Shown piece after piece: positions 20,834-31,407 of a stretch of DNA of 64,000 nucleotides. The notes under the pieces were generated by a model, which did no database searches, was not told the DNA's origin, and saw only the letters and a program-made list of their open reading frames with translations. How positions within the stretch are numbered: the first letter of the stretch is position 1; the number at the start of each line of letters is the position of its first letter. The stretch lies in NCBI GenBank assembly GCA_027923505.1, contig BROI01000017.1, forward strand, positions 434,001-498,000. The letters run 5' to 3'. Position numbers and translations under genes: made by a program. This DNA is from Mayamaea pseudoterrestris. Its lineage: Eukaryota > Bacillariophyta > Bacillariophyceae > Sellaphorales > Sellaphoraceae.

Positions 20834-21429
20834 ATGGCTGCCCTTGCTGCTGCACCCTCCTCCATCAGCCACTTTGCCTTGGCGCAAAAGGAAACGAATC
20901 AAAATGTGTTCTTTCGCTTCGTTGATGGGACGGTACGTCGTTAGAATGTAGCTCCATTGACGTGTCCTGCATGGATTCGTTCACTCATTCATCACTCCCC
21001 TTGCTCCATCGCCCTCATTGACCATGCCACCGAATGGAATCAACTCACGTACCGAAAATACAGACACTATGTCTCTGGCTAGATCCTCTCCTTGACATTT
21101 TCACCATTAAGCAAAAGCTACTAAAGCACCAGCGCGCCACTGGCGTTGCAGCACCACTCTCGGCCACGTTTGCTTCGCAAGACTTGGTGTTTGTTTGCAA
21201 CGGCAAGCCACTCAACGAACACTTTCTGCTGGCGGACTATCAGTTGCCTCCGAATGTTACCATTCACGTGAGCTACCGCAACAAAGGAGGTTGCTTTTTG
21301 GTTTCCTTGTCGGTGCTGACCATTATTTTCTGGTCCATCATTGGATCGCCCTGCACGTGCGGTCTGAGTCTGTTGTTGGTGCCGCTGCTGCTGCCACTGC
21401 TGTTTATTCTGCCGTGCTTCTTCTTGTAG
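20834..21429 (+). CDS. Ubiquitin-like domain protein with C-terminal membrane segments, two exons
   Basis: Exons 20834-20932 and 21064-21429, joined by a 131-bp GT-AG intron in phase 0, give 154 residues. Splicing restores a ubiquitin-like fold: VFFRFVDGT|TLCLWLDPLLDIFTIKQKLLKHQ, then QDLVFVCNGKPLNEHFLLADYQLPPNVTIHVSYRNKGG (residues about 25-107). The Gly-Gly sits where ubiquitin ends in RLRGG. It is followed directly by two hydrophobic stretches (about 108-152) split by a Cys-rich turn, so the protein is membrane-bound by its C-terminus. Plant MUB proteins place a ubiquitin fold at membranes through a lipid instead; the similarity is only in layout. The role is unknown. Confidence 0.75.
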
Positions 21430-21644
21430 AATGAGAAAGGTGTTACATGGAGCATGAACTTGTTCGAGGTTCCGACCATTGGTAGAGGTAGAGGCGATAG
21501 ACATGAAAAATAAAAAAGTGAAAGCACAGTATGGATGTACGAACGATGCAGTCAGCAGTTAATTATAGCCAAGTTAATCGGTTCATCATTGTCCCTATGA
21601 CAATTGTCTATTTCCAACTTTACTACAATCCTCCCATGGCCCGT

Positions 21645-22518
21645 CTATGGTTCAATCAAACCAATGCCTCCAACGTGACGCTTGTACACCACGGCAATCT
21701 TGTTCGTCGCCTCGTTGAGAAAAATGTAGAAATCGTGATCCACATAGTCCAGCGCAAAGACTGCTTCATCCACACTAATCGGATGTTTCAAATCAAACGA
21801 ATTTATTTTGACCACTTCCTTTTTATCGAAATCCTCAAACTCTTCCGGTTCCGGCGGCGCTTCCGTCTCCATTTGCTCCAACTCCTCAAAGGCTTGCAGC
21901 AAGTCGTCACTCATGCTGGCGCCGCCGTGCCAGCCGGCGGTGCGACGCTGCTTGTATTTCAGCAACTTGCGATTGAGGGCGTGCGACACCGCGTCAATGG
22001 ACGAGTACATGTCGGAGCTTTCGGCCTTGGAGACAATGGTGGTGCCCTTGAGGTTGGTCACGACTTCGACGCGGTGGGAGTCTTCGTACTGATAATGATA
22101 GTTATTGTGAAGAAGTTAGAGAGAGGAGTCAATGTTGGAGTTGCAATCTCGCGCAAGACAGTTTATATAGCAATCATTCTTTCTCCATATTACTTACCTT
22201 TGGATTCTTGCTGACACTGAGAATGACGTCACACTCCTTGACCATGTTGTTGCCCGACAGCTTGTTGACCACATTGCCAATGCGCTTTTGCACATGCTCC
22301 ATGAGCGCGTCCGTGACTTGCACGTTGCGGCCACTGACAATGAGTGGCACGGCAGCTGATGATGATTCGGGGGGACTCGCGTCGGAGGAAGCGGTGGAAC
22401 GTAGTGGCGCAGCAGCTACATGTCTTGAAGTAGTAGTAGTAGTAGTAATTGGACCAGGCAGTAGGCAAAAGGCATTGGACGCCGCCACGAGCGATAGCAG
22501 CAGCGATAGAAGCAGCAT
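21645..22518 (-). CDS. HPF: Plastid ribosome hibernation promoting factor (long form, PSRP1-like), two exons
   Basis: Exons on the minus strand are 22518-22198 and 22088-21645 with a 109-bp GT-AG intron; the product is 254 residues. MLLLSLLLSLVAASNA|FCLLP is a clear diatom plastid presequence (ASAFAP type). Residues about 60-145 are the S30AE fold (PLIVSGRNVQVTDALMEHVQKRI, KECDVILSV, YEDSHRVEVVTNLKG after splicing). The C-terminal domain (VVKINSFDLKHPISVDEAVFALDYVDHDFYIFLNE...YKRHVGGIGLIEP, split here for length) is the dimerisation part of long HPF. It should silence plastid 70S ribosomes in the dark or under stress. The upstream in-frame codons to 22596 would bury the signal, so 22518 is the start. 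It is divergent from the VTT gene. Confidence 0.9.
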
Positions 22519-22621
22519 GTTGGCTTGATGTTTGTGTGAGGCAGCGGCAAGCAGCTTCGTCCAATCCGATCCGTCGCGATCCTTTGCTCGTGTCAACTTC
22601 AGTACCGCTGCGAATCAGGCC

Positions 22622-22667
22622 GTGACGTCATCAAAGGTGTGTGACGTCATCAAAGTGTGTGACGTGG
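22622..22667. promoter_or_regulatory. Three tandem TGACGT elements in a divergent promoter
   Basis: GTGACGTCATCAAAGGTGT (22622-22640) is repeated almost exactly at 22641-22658 and begins again as GTGACGTGGG at 22659. The three cores are at 22623-22630 and 22642-22649 (both TGACGTCA) and 22660-22667 (TGACGTGG). They lie midway between the starts of the hibernation factor (22518) and the VTT protein (22781). Three TGACGT elements in the Phaeodactylum PtCA1 promoter carry its CO2/cAMP response; the same for this pair is inference. Confidence 0.65.
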
Positions 22668-22780
22668 GTTTCTTCCTTTCGCCTCGTGATGCAGTCGCGA
22701 GATTTCGAAACTCCACTTGTGGAGGTTCACAAACAGGTTCAAGGAATCTTCCTCATCATCCTTCACTATATGCATCAACC

Positions 22781-23866
22781 ATGCCCAGACAAGAGCAGAG
22801 GCGGTTACTTGGTTGTCTAGCTATTGCAGCGGCATGTTTCGGCACCACAAACGCCTTTACCAGTCATCCATATGGCATCATAAAATGTCGGGGCCATTGC
22901 CAAAATAGTTTGACATCCTCATCAATGATTCTGAGAGTCTCCAAGAGCAGTATTACGGAACGACCAAAGACAATATCCAAACAAGGTTCTAAAGCAGACA
23001 TTAATGTTCCATTTTACCAGCAACTGATACCGCGACATGGAGGAGGAGAGCACCACAACGCCGCATCGAAACATCAACATGTGCACGAACAAGTCGACTC
23101 GTCATCATTGACTGAATCTTCTCCACCTTTTGACAAGTCAACGTTAGTCATTGGCGCTGGTCTCTTGGCAGTCGCAGCAACCATCTTGGGCGGTGTTGCT
23201 TTACAACATTATCACATTGACTTGTCACAACTCGTCACATGGTGTCAGCAACTGTTGGCGCACCCCCAGGAAACCCTGCAAGCTGGCGTGGACGCCATGC
23301 AGGCCATGGGACCACTGGGTGTGGTGGCGTTTGGATTCGTGTACTGCCTGGCCGAAGTGCTGGCCGTGCCGGCCACGCCCCTCACACTCTCCGCTGGCTA
23401 CTTGTTTGGACTAGTGCAAGGGACAACGGTCGTGCTACTGGCCGCCACGTGCGCGGCGTGCATTGCCTTTTTCATTGGCAAAACCTTTCTGCGGACATGG
23501 GTCGAACAAGTGTTACAGCAAAATCCAAAGTTCGCCAAGCTCGACAAGGCCATTGGCCGCGAGGGCTTCAAGCTCTTGCTACTGGTGCGGCTGTCGCCGC
23601 TCTTTCCCTTTGCGCTGAGTAACTATTTGTATGGCGCCTCGTCGGTTGATTTTGCATCCTACTTTTGGGGCACGCTGCTGGGGTTTGCGCCCGGCACCAT
23701 TGCCTACGTGTACGCGGGCATGGTGGGCAAGGCGCTGACACTAAGTGGTGGTGCTGGTGGTGAGCCCTGGTATGTGTACGCGGGCGGCTTTGGGGTGCTG
23801 GCAGTGCTGTTAAAGTTGGCGTCGGATGTGGCGTCGGAGATTGTGCAGGCCATTGATGATGAATAA
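22781..23866 (+). CDS. Plastid-targeted VTT-domain (TVP38/TMEM64/DedA-like) membrane protein
   Basis: A 361-residue protein. The signal MPRQEQRRLLGCLAIAAACFGTTNA|F fits the diatom plastid motif. A membrane helix lies at about 122-144, and the VTT (SNARE-associated) core spans about 180-340: AEVLAVPATPLTLSAGYLFG, CIAFFIGKTFLR, LLVRLSPLFPFALSNYLYGAS and GTLLGFAPGTIAYVYAG. VTT proteins are linked to lipid scrambling and membrane traffic; in plants and cyanobacteria some are in plastid membranes. The frame upstream to 22532 opens on a codon in the neighbour's promoter, so the ATG at 22781 is used. It shares the TGACGT promoter with the plastid hibernation factor. Confidence 0.87.
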   Translation: MPRQEQRRLLGCLAIAAACFGTTNAFTSHPYGIIKCRGHCQNSLTSSSMILRVSKSSITERPKTISKQGSKADINVPFYQQLIPRHGGGEHHNAASKHQHVHEQVDSSSLTESSPPFDKSTLVIGAGLLAVAATILGGVALQHYHIDLSQLVTWCQQLLAHPQETLQAGVDAMQAMGPLGVVAFGFVYCLAEVLAVPATPLTLSAGYLFGLVQGTTVVLLAATCAACIAFFIGKTFLRTWVEQVLQQNPKFAKLDKAIGREGFKLLLLVRLSPLFPFALSNYLYGASSVDFASYFWGTLLGFAPGTIAYVYAGMVGKALTLSGGAGGEPWYVYAGGFGVLAVLLKLASDVASEIVQAIDDE

Positions 23867-24081
23867 TAGATATGGGATGATGCGCCTTGCCAAGCCTCCA
23901 GAGGTGCAACTCCTTTCAATCCATTTGACTCTTTTTGCGTGTTCACCCATGCACCTCGGTTTTTCAAATCTACTAGAATGATACACTCACACTTTAAACA
24001 CGCTTACATATAAACTACATTTTTAGTCCAAATTACTTTGATAATTTGTCAGTACTATTATTGCATCAGGCGCAGTATCGC

Positions 24082-25608
24082 TTAATTCATTGGCTCGGCG
24101 GCACCTTGGACAGCAGCAGTCGCTCCAGCCACACCACTCGTCGCAGCAGTCGCACCATTACTATTCTTGGCACCAACTACATTGGTATGATTGGTGGTTT
24201 CATCCGTTTCGGCGGTAGTCGTCGTTCCATTCTCCTCCGAAATGCTGCAGGATTGCTGATGTCCACCGATCCGCCAGTCCCAACTGGCGCACTGCTTGCT
24301 GCAGTAAAAGACCGACTGACATTTGCCGCACGACTTCATCTTACTACTACCACTCTCCGACAAGAGTCGCTCCGAAACGCCGCAGGCGTGACACAGTACA
24401 TCATGCTCGAGCGTCGAAGCGTCCGCCGCCGCCGCACCCGCCCAACCCAAGTATTGCTCCGTCTCGCGCTTACACAGCGCCGCCTTGGCGGGCGGCGTAT
24501 CCTTGCAAAACTTGTGATGCAGTCCCATGATATTGTCGCAATACTCCATGCACGCCTCGCTGCAGTAGTGAAAGTACCAGCACGACTGGCAGCGAAACGA
24601 GTGTGGACTTTGTGGCGTTTCCACATGGCCGCAGGCCGGGGCGCTGCATTTCGCAAAGTACTTCCAGCGCTGGGGCGCCTGGTCCTCCGTGTACCGCATG
24701 AAGCGGACGGAGAAGAACTTGCACTGCATCGAGTTGCGGGCGTTGCGGAGAATGGTGGTTTGGTCGTGCAATATACTGTCGCACGGTAAACGCAAGACGG
24801 GACCCGTGAGACAGCAACGAGCCTCGAGGCCTTTCAAAACATCCTCCCATCCACCAAGCATGTTCCAGTCCTTGTCCAAAATGTCCAGCATGGCGCATCG
24901 TCTCAAAATGGGAATGAATTTTTCCGGATCAATGGGAATACTAAAATCATAGAGGGTATCCCACGACTCGCAGGCGACCGCCGCCAAAAACTCCTTGCCC
25001 TCAAAGTGAATAATGGTTTGCCGCATGTCCGTCTTGTGGTGCGGGCAGCTCTCCGCCAGCCGCGGCAGCAGCTGCAGTGTTTGATACACCAATTGCAGCA
25101 AGTCTGGCACATGCTGCTTCCACTTTGCGTCGGAGCTACTGAGCATGCTGCCAATGGTATGATGCATAATGAAATTAATCTTGTAGCGAGCCAACTTGAG
25201 TTGATCCTTCATGAAACGCTGATCGCTGCTTTGCACCGACTCCTTTTTCCACAAGGCGCTGCTCGCGAGTAGCGTACTCAATACCGTCTGCTGCCAAATT
25301 TGATATAGATCCTTGACGAGCTGCTTTTGCGCGCGCGACTCCTCCAAAAAGTGTTGGAGCAGCACCATGAGCTCGTCGTCCTCCTGGTACTCGAGCTGCA
25401 GATAAGCTTCGCCGTCCATGTCGCGGCGCAAGTCGCAGTCGCGGAGCCACTGGAGGGAATCTAAATCGTTATTATTGTTTGAGAGTGATGGTGCTGGTGA
25501 TGCTGTAGCTGTATTAGCTGTAGCTGACGCTGCAGTAGTGTCCTTTTTGTTGTTGCTCGCCTTGGGCTTGCTGCTGCCGCCGCCATACTTTTTCTTCGAC
25601 TTGGCCAT
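24082..25608 (-). CDS. Protein with two MYND-type zinc fingers
   Basis: A 508-residue protein. Low-complexity ends flank a helical middle (about 50-315). Two cysteine-rich blocks follow: 321-368 (CSAPACGH, then CQSCWYFHYCSEACMEYC and HKFC) and 406-454 (CHACGV, then CGKCQSVFYCSKQCASWDW and HQQSC). The second is a textbook MYND finger; the first is a looser one. MYND fingers bind proline-rich peptides and occur in adaptor and methyltransferase proteins; no SET domain is seen here. The C-terminal 50 residues are Thr/Ala/Asn-rich. Single exon, divergent from the fucosyltransferase-like gene. Confidence 0.8.
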   Translation of the reverse strand: MAKSKKKYGGGSSKPKASNNKKDTTAASATANTATASPAPSLSNNNNDLDSLQWLRDCDLRRDMDGEAYLQLEYQEDDELMVLLQHFLEESRAQKQLVKDLYQIWQQTVLSTLLASSALWKKESVQSSDQRFMKDQLKLARYKINFIMHHTIGSMLSSSDAKWKQHVPDLLQLVYQTLQLLPRLAESCPHHKTDMRQTIIHFEGKEFLAAVACESWDTLYDFSIPIDPEKFIPILRRCAMLDILDKDWNMLGGWEDVLKGLEARCCLTGPVLRLPCDSILHDQTTILRNARNSMQCKFFSVRFMRYTEDQAPQRWKYFAKCSAPACGHVETPQSPHSFRCQSCWYFHYCSEACMEYCDNIMGLHHKFCKDTPPAKAALCKRETEQYLGWAGAAAADASTLEHDVLCHACGVSERLLSESGSSKMKSCGKCQSVFYCSKQCASWDWRIGGHQQSCSISEENGTTTTAETDETTNHTNVVGAKNSNGATAATSGVAGATAAVQGAAEPMN

Positions 25609-25986
25609 GATGCCAAGACTTGATAATCAAGTCTATTAGTAAATGAAGTAGGGAATCAGAAGTAAAATATGCTTTATAGTCAAGCAAAACGATGCTGCAG
25701 CAGCTCGACGCCGACTCGACCATGCCCAGCGATGATGGAATGATGATGCTCATCTCGTGGTTTACGGACCGCTCGATGGCATCAGCCGGTTTTTGTAGTC
25801 GTTCCGGTACTCACGTTCTGTCGTGCCATCAGCTCGCAAAAGTCACCATGGCGACAGAGATGAAGACTGTTACTTTGTAAAAGCATGTCTGTCTCTGTAG
25901 AACAACTTGATCGTAAATAGCTGCAGAAAGGATGCCTCGCTGACTTTTTAGAGAGCAGCTGTTTGCAGCGCCTGCGTGTCACACGA
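25609..25986. other. Divergent intergenic region
   Basis: 378 bp between the starts of the MYND gene (25608, minus) and the fucosyltransferase-like gene (25987, plus). No gene is seen. Both promoters must lie here. No strong repeated motif stands out. Confidence 0.5.
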
Positions 25987-27975
25987 ATGAAGGTGCGCCG
26001 TTTTCGCCTTGTTTCTTGCATCTGCCTGATGCTCGGTGCACTGGCAGCACTGGCGAGTCTGGCCTTACTACTGCAGACGTCCTATCATGTGTATCAAAGT
26101 AATGATGGAATGGCAAACACTTTTGACGCGGAGATGGAGCTGCATCTGCGGCAAAACATTCGACGCGAGGCAATCACCTTCGCCAACGCGACGGCAACTA
26201 GCAGTACAGCTTTTGTCACTGCGCCGCCGCACCACCAATCATCCGTCGATACAAGAGACGAATCTCATTGCTACAGTCTCAACTCCCAAGCATGGCTCGA
26301 CGGACCGCGGCTAGGAAATTTGCAGGATTCATCACTGATTGATCTAGACTTGTTTTCAAGTGACAGTGGCAGCGTCACTTATCTGCAACGCTTGCTGGGT
26401 CAATCCGTTTGCGCCGAATATTCAAGGTTTCGCAACATGCAAGACTTGCAGCAGCTGCAATACACGACGGACATCAATGCCACCATTCACGCTTGGACCA
26501 TTCGTCTCGCATACTGGGCCATGCACTACCATCAATCGAAACATGCGTTACTGGAAGCCACACACCGCCACGCAAACTGCCCTTTGACGTCATCAATAGA
26601 CATTGGTACATACGACTACGAATGCGTCAACGCCAAGTACATTGTCGCGTCACTCGCCAACGTTGGTCTCGGCGCCAACGTGCGCGGCGGCATGGTCTAC
26701 GGCTACTTGGCGGGCTTGATTTCAGATCGGGTGGTAGTCTTTGTGAATGACTTGGCGAATGCGAGTCACAAGTTTTTGCGGCGGCCGTGGGCGCTCGTGT
26801 CGTGTGATGGTGATAATGGCAATGGCACGGATACTAGTAGACATCGTCGCCGCGACGCACAGTGTTTCTTCATGCCAAGCACGCCGTGCGTCTTGACGCA
26901 CGCTGACATTCAACAGGCGTATGCATTGACCAATAAAGAGACACAGAAACTTGTCAAGCAAGGCATACCGCCCGTCGGCCATGAGCAAGACAAGGTATGG
27001 TACATGAAACTGGGCTTTACACCATTGACGGCAACTCCAGTCAAGGCGGCGGAGCGATTGCGAAAATATGCGTCTTTGATAATTCAACAGTACTTGCTAC
27101 CACGTGCCAATGCTTCGGACGAACATTACCACGCGCTACAAACCATGTTGCATCAAGCGGCGGACAATATGTTGCGCCACGACGAGCCGCGCCAAGGTTA
27201 CAATTACGGTGCCGCCAACGTCAAAATACACCACGCCCTGGTGGTCTACGCCATGCGACCCCGACGTGACAAGGCAGCACGAATCAAGCAGCAATTGGAG
27301 AATCTTTTGAGGAGTCACAATGTGCAACCGGAAACATCGTTTGGATTGCCAATCCGTGGTGAGTATGCTTACTGCGACGACAACGTTTCGTTGGCCAAAT
27401 GTCATCCTCTCACGCTTGTCCCTCGTTTGCCATATTGAAACACAGCGTCCGACAAGTGCGTAAAAGAGAGCGAGTGCCTTTCCTTTGAGCAGCACATGCA
27501 AGCGACGTCGCTTGTTTGGGCCGACTTTAATTCAAACACATCACGGAACGACAGCACAAAGCCATTAATTCTGTTCACAACTGAATCAACCGCCATAGTG
27601 CAAGATCAAATCAACTTTACGACCAATCACCCAGACTTTCCGTTCCGCATCGTCTCCAACACGTACGACGTGACTCCCAACACGGGCTTTATTACAAACG
27701 CAGAAGCGGGAGCTACGAGCAGCGCTGACGATATTCTGCTGTCAGCCGTGACCTCGCTGCAGCTTCAGCTGCAGGCGCGCGTGACGCTTGGAAACTGCTG
27801 CTCCAACTTTCACACCATGTTGGCAGACTTGCTGGCTGCGGGATGCGGAGCTGCCTCGCAAAATGATTTTCACTGCTTTCAGGAGCTAGAGGATCCGAAC
27901 CTTCGAATATGTTGCGGATGGTTCAAAAACTGCAAGGAAGACAAGCTCCGCGCTGTCGAAGCAAACAATTTTTAG
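25987..27975 (+). CDS. Fucosyltransferase-like type II membrane protein, two exons
   Basis: Exons 25987-27358 and 27446-27975 with an 87-bp GT-AG intron give 633 residues. A short basic N-tail and a membrane anchor (about 12-28) predict a type II Golgi protein; many N-x-S/T sites lie in the lumenal part. Splicing creates GLPIRASDKCVKESECLSFE (about 453-472), resembling the R-x-S-D-K-C donor-binding motif of alpha-1,6/O-fucosyltransferase-like enzymes (GT23 and relatives), and GLGANVRGGMVYGYLAGLISDRVVVF (split by length) looks like the N-terminal nucleotide-sugar fold start. The tail is Cys-rich. The ATG at 25987 is used since the frame upstream opens on TTG. Substrate is not known; the family call is moderate. 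Confidence 0.7.
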
Positions 27976-28157
27976 ATGTTTGATGCACGCAGTGTGAAGC
28001 TGGCTTACGAATCTCTGCTATAAGGTAAAGTACCACTAAAAAAGTTTTATCATGTGGTAACTATACTCAAATAAATACTATTTCCCAGATCCACATCGCT
28101 TTTTCAAGTTGAGCCATCAGCCACGCCGACATCCTCGGACGCATTCTGCTATATAAC

Positions 28158-29258
28158 TTAATTGTTCGGGGAAGTTTCTGACTCACTAGACTCGTCGTTG
28201 GCGCTGCTCAGTACAGTCTTGTCCGTTTCCAACACTTCCATGGCGACGTCCAACTGTTCATTTTTGTCATCTGTATCCATATCATCGCTGTCGGCTTCAC
28301 AAGGTTTACTTAGCTCTTCTTGCGCCATCTTAACGGAATATTCGCTTTTGAAAGTGCGCGAATAAACATCATCGCCGTCAACACCTGTGCTTTCATCCGC
28401 CTTATCAGCATCTTCACTTTCCTCGTCGACCCACAAGACTGAATCATCGCCTTCAATCAGAACTCCTGGCGAAGGAATAGACACCTTGGCATCCGCATCC
28501 AGACCCATGCTCAACCGAATCTTCTTCTCCTGCCGCATGCGATGCTGGCAGTTAGCAGTAAATGTTTTCCATGCCATCAACTCGTCCGTAACTGGATCCT
28601 CCATCACATACGGAAAAAGACGGTGCAAATTTTGATAGTGAAGCACAATTTTCGGGCATACTGCAGTCAACAATGGCGGCGCCCCTTCCACTAATGGCGT
28701 CTTTACAAATTCCTCGCGACCCGTGACACTTCGTTCATCGCAATCTGCTATAATCGCAGACGTTACGACTGCCACAAACATCGAGGCAGTCACATCAACA
28801 AACCAGCCAGATGCGTTTAACGAGAGAGAATCAAGCCGAAGCTTTACGTTGCCAGGATTTGTAGTCGTATGAGAGTGGAGAAGTGTATTGCCGCCATTAA
28901 AGAAACGTGATCCACCGACACTACCGTTGGCCTTGATCATTGCTCCATTGATCTCGGCAGCCCGAAAGCGCCGCGCGCATCCGAGCGCTACACTTCCTGC
29001 GAAAATACCTTGAAGCATTTCGGTTTTTTTAATTGTTCTAAAAAATGCCCGTGGGGAAGGGTACGTAGGGTCTGGCTCTTCTAGTTCAAGAGGCGTGCTA
29101 AATCCGTTCCAGTCCAATATTTCATCCACACGCCGACAGAGAGCACGGCTGACAATCATCTCGCCGAGGCGACGGTCGGCGGGAACCTTGGGTTGTCCTT
29201 CCTGGTCGAGATTGCTCTTTTCGCATTGACGTTGCGGAGTGGATTGTAAGTTGCCCAT
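28158..29258 (-). CDS. Unknown protein with acidic C-terminus
   Basis: A 366-residue protein beginning MGNLQSTP, so N-myristoylation on Gly2 is possible. No family is recognised. The N-terminal 240 residues look folded, with a hydrophobic beta-rich stretch (SGWFVDVTASMFVAVVTSAI) and DPVTDELMAWKTFTANCQHR; the C-terminal 120 residues are Asp/Glu/Ser-rich. The ATG at 29258 was used; the frame upstream starts on GTG. Its start faces the S28 peptidase gene about 466 bp away. Confidence 0.6.
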   Translation of the reverse strand: MGNLQSTPQRQCEKSNLDQEGQPKVPADRRLGEMIVSRALCRRVDEILDWNGFSTPLELEEPDPTYPSPRAFFRTIKKTEMLQGIFAGSVALGCARRFRAAEINGAMIKANGSVGGSRFFNGGNTLLHSHTTTNPGNVKLRLDSLSLNASGWFVDVTASMFVAVVTSAIIADCDERSVTGREEFVKTPLVEGAPPLLTAVCPKIVLHYQNLHRLFPYVMEDPVTDELMAWKTFTANCQHRMRQEKKIRLSMGLDADAKVSIPSPGVLIEGDDSVLWVDEESEDADKADESTGVDGDDVYSRTFKSEYSVKMAQEELSKPCEADSDDMDTDDKNEQLDVAMEVLETDKTVLSSANDESSESETSPNN

Positions 29259-29724
29259 CTTAACAAGAACTGTATCGTGAAGTGGAGGAAGTTTTTTGAG
29301 CTTTCGCAGCAGCACGCTTTATTTGTGTTAAAAAGTGAAGATGGAGCTTGCTGCGCATCATCAAAACATCGATCACATTCACGATCCATCATCCCTGTCG
29401 TGACAGCCGTTAACACGACAGCTCCCAACTGTCCGGTCCCATCGCCAGCATGACTTGATACAACGCCCGTGGCAAGGCGATCGTGATTGTTAGCACGATC
29501 AACGGCACACCTTTCGCAGGTTGTCACGTTCTCATTATTTTCTCATCGAAAACGACGTCGTTTCATCTCCACAAATGGTCGTACCGGCACACATAACTGA
29601 ACATTCATTCGTGCATTAGATAGGACCACTCTTTGTTCCAGTGTCAAGACGGACTGCATCATGAATTCTCGAGGCGCGCCGTTCGATCTTTTTCCTTGGC
29701 AAGCTGTCACAAGTCGCAATCACC
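29259..29724. promoter_or_regulatory. Divergent promoter region with a 14-bp palindrome
   Basis: This 466-bp region separates the unknown acidic-protein gene from the S28 peptidase gene. A perfect palindrome AAACGACGTCGTTT lies at 29550-29563, built on GACGTC. No coding sequence is supported. The palindrome is a candidate bZIP-type site. Confidence 0.45.
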
Positions 29725-31407
29725 ATGGTGCAAGCACTCTTATTCCTACCACTAGCACTCTTGCTTGTCTCCGCCTCCTGCATCCGTCAATATCGAGGAA
29801 TTGATGTCTTGAAAAAGAATCGAAAACATAAAAAGCTGCTGCATCTACGACATCATGTTACAGCCGTAACTACAACATCAAGCAGCCGCCATTCATATTC
29901 CTCCGAAACAGTCCAAGAATTGTATTTGACGCAGCGCCTTGATCATTTTTCACCCGTCGATGCGCGAACGTTTCAGCAGCGATACTTCTACTCCAACGTG
30001 TTTGCCGAAAAGGTACACAATGGCACCTCGACAAAGCCGACGCTGGCGCTCCTGTGCGTCGGAGGCGAAGGACCGCCGCTCGACGAAAGCGTCTTGGTGG
30101 ACTCGGTGCACTGCTCTGGCGACATGCTGGAGTTTGCCAAGATTGTCAATGAGGAATATTCAATTCACTTGTATGCGCTAGAGCATCGCTACTATGGAGA
30201 GTCCTTTCCAGAGTTTGCCTGGAATGAATCGCCAGTGACAAACGAAAATCTAGTGTATCTGTCGTCAAAGCAAGCGGTGCAAGACATTGGCCATTTCATT
30301 ACTACTCGAAACACCAAACTGCCAAAATCAACCATTTGGATTGCCTTTGGCGGCTCCTATCCTGGCATGCTGGCGGCATGGTCTCGCCTCAAGCTGCCTC
30401 ACTTGATTAGCATGGCAGTTTCCAACTCGGCTCCCGTCCAAGTTGTATTGGACTTTGTCGCCTACAATGCTCACGTCGCCAAGGAATGGGCCAATCCTCA
30501 AGTGGGAGGCTCGGAGCAATGTTTGCGCATCATGCAGCAAGGCTACGTCGAACTGGAAGTTGCCATTGACGCTGCCTCCACCAATCAAACGTTACGTCAA
30601 GACATTGCCTCGGCCTTTCACTTGTGCGACTCGGAAGCACTATTGAATCGCAAGAATCTTCAGCTTTTACTGGGCGACGATTTGTATCCGTTTAGTGTGC
30701 AGGAGAATGATCCATCCTGCGAAAAGGACTTGTGCAACATTCGCAAAGTCTGTCGGGCACTCGTCGACCAAGTTCAATCGAAAAATGCCACCAATTCAAC
30801 GACGAAGAACATGGACGCGCTTTCCTGGATGGTGCAGCAGCATGGTCATGTCGATTCGTGCATCGATATAAGCTATGACAACTTGATCGAGCTGTACGCT
30901 GACGCGGATGGAGAGTACAGCTTGGACATTCGACCATGGCTCTGGCAGACGTGCGCTGAAGTAGGCTTCTACCAAACATGCGAGCGCAATGCCTCATGTC
31001 CATTTGGACAAGGCTGGCACCCGCTCAGCCAAGACTTGGAGATGTGTCAGGCTGCGTTTGGAATTTCTCCGCATCAGGTTGCCCAAAATGTTCAAAGTAC
31101 GCTTGAATACTACAGTGGCTGGAACATGCAGGCTACCAACATCTTGAGCGTCACCGGCGCCGTCGATCCTTGGTCGGAGCAGGCGCTGCAAAAGTCTCGC
31201 AGTAGCATAGATCTACCCGTCTACAGCGTCCCCAAGGCGTCGCACCATTTCTGGACGCACCCGGTCAATGCGACGGATGGTAAGGAAGTCAACCTTGCAC
31301 GTTCCATTATATTTTCAACGCTCAAAAAGTGGATCGATGAGGTTTTAATAAAACAAACGGAGAATGGCAATTTCAAGGTGATGAATGATGCAGCTGCGGA
31401 GATGTAG
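29725..31407 (+). CDS. Serine carboxypeptidase S28 (prolyl carboxypeptidase/DPP7-like)
   Basis: A 560-residue protein with a signal peptide (about 1-19) and a CACCATGG start. It opens the mature enzyme with LTQRLDHFSP...FQQRYFYSNVF and GGEGPP, then LEHRYYGESFP and YLSSKQAVQDIGHFI, all S28 landmarks. The nucleophile is Ser211 in GGSYPG; Asp481 (GAVDPWS) and His507 or His508 (KASHHFW) complete the triad. About ten N-glycosylation sites and several Cys pairs suit a secreted or lysosomal/vacuolar enzyme. Family members remove residues next to proline. Single exon; the last gene before the first satellite array. Confidence 0.93.
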   Translation: MVQALLFLPLALLLVSASCIRQYRGIDVLKKNRKHKKLLHLRHHVTAVTTTSSSRHSYSSETVQELYLTQRLDHFSPVDARTFQQRYFYSNVFAEKVHNGTSTKPTLALLCVGGEGPPLDESVLVDSVHCSGDMLEFAKIVNEEYSIHLYALEHRYYGESFPEFAWNESPVTNENLVYLSSKQAVQDIGHFITTRNTKLPKSTIWIAFGGSYPGMLAAWSRLKLPHLISMAVSNSAPVQVVLDFVAYNAHVAKEWANPQVGGSEQCLRIMQQGYVELEVAIDAASTNQTLRQDIASAFHLCDSEALLNRKNLQLLLGDDLYPFSVQENDPSCEKDLCNIRKVCRALVDQVQSKNATNSTTKNMDALSWMVQQHGHVDSCIDISYDNLIELYADADGEYSLDIRPWLWQTCAEVGFYQTCERNASCPFGQGWHPLSQDLEMCQAAFGISPHQVAQNVQSTLEYYSGWNMQATNILSVTGAVDPWSEQALQKSRSSIDLPVYSVPKASHHFWTHPVNATDGKEVNLARSIIFSTLKKWIDEVLIKQTENGNFKVMNDAAAEM

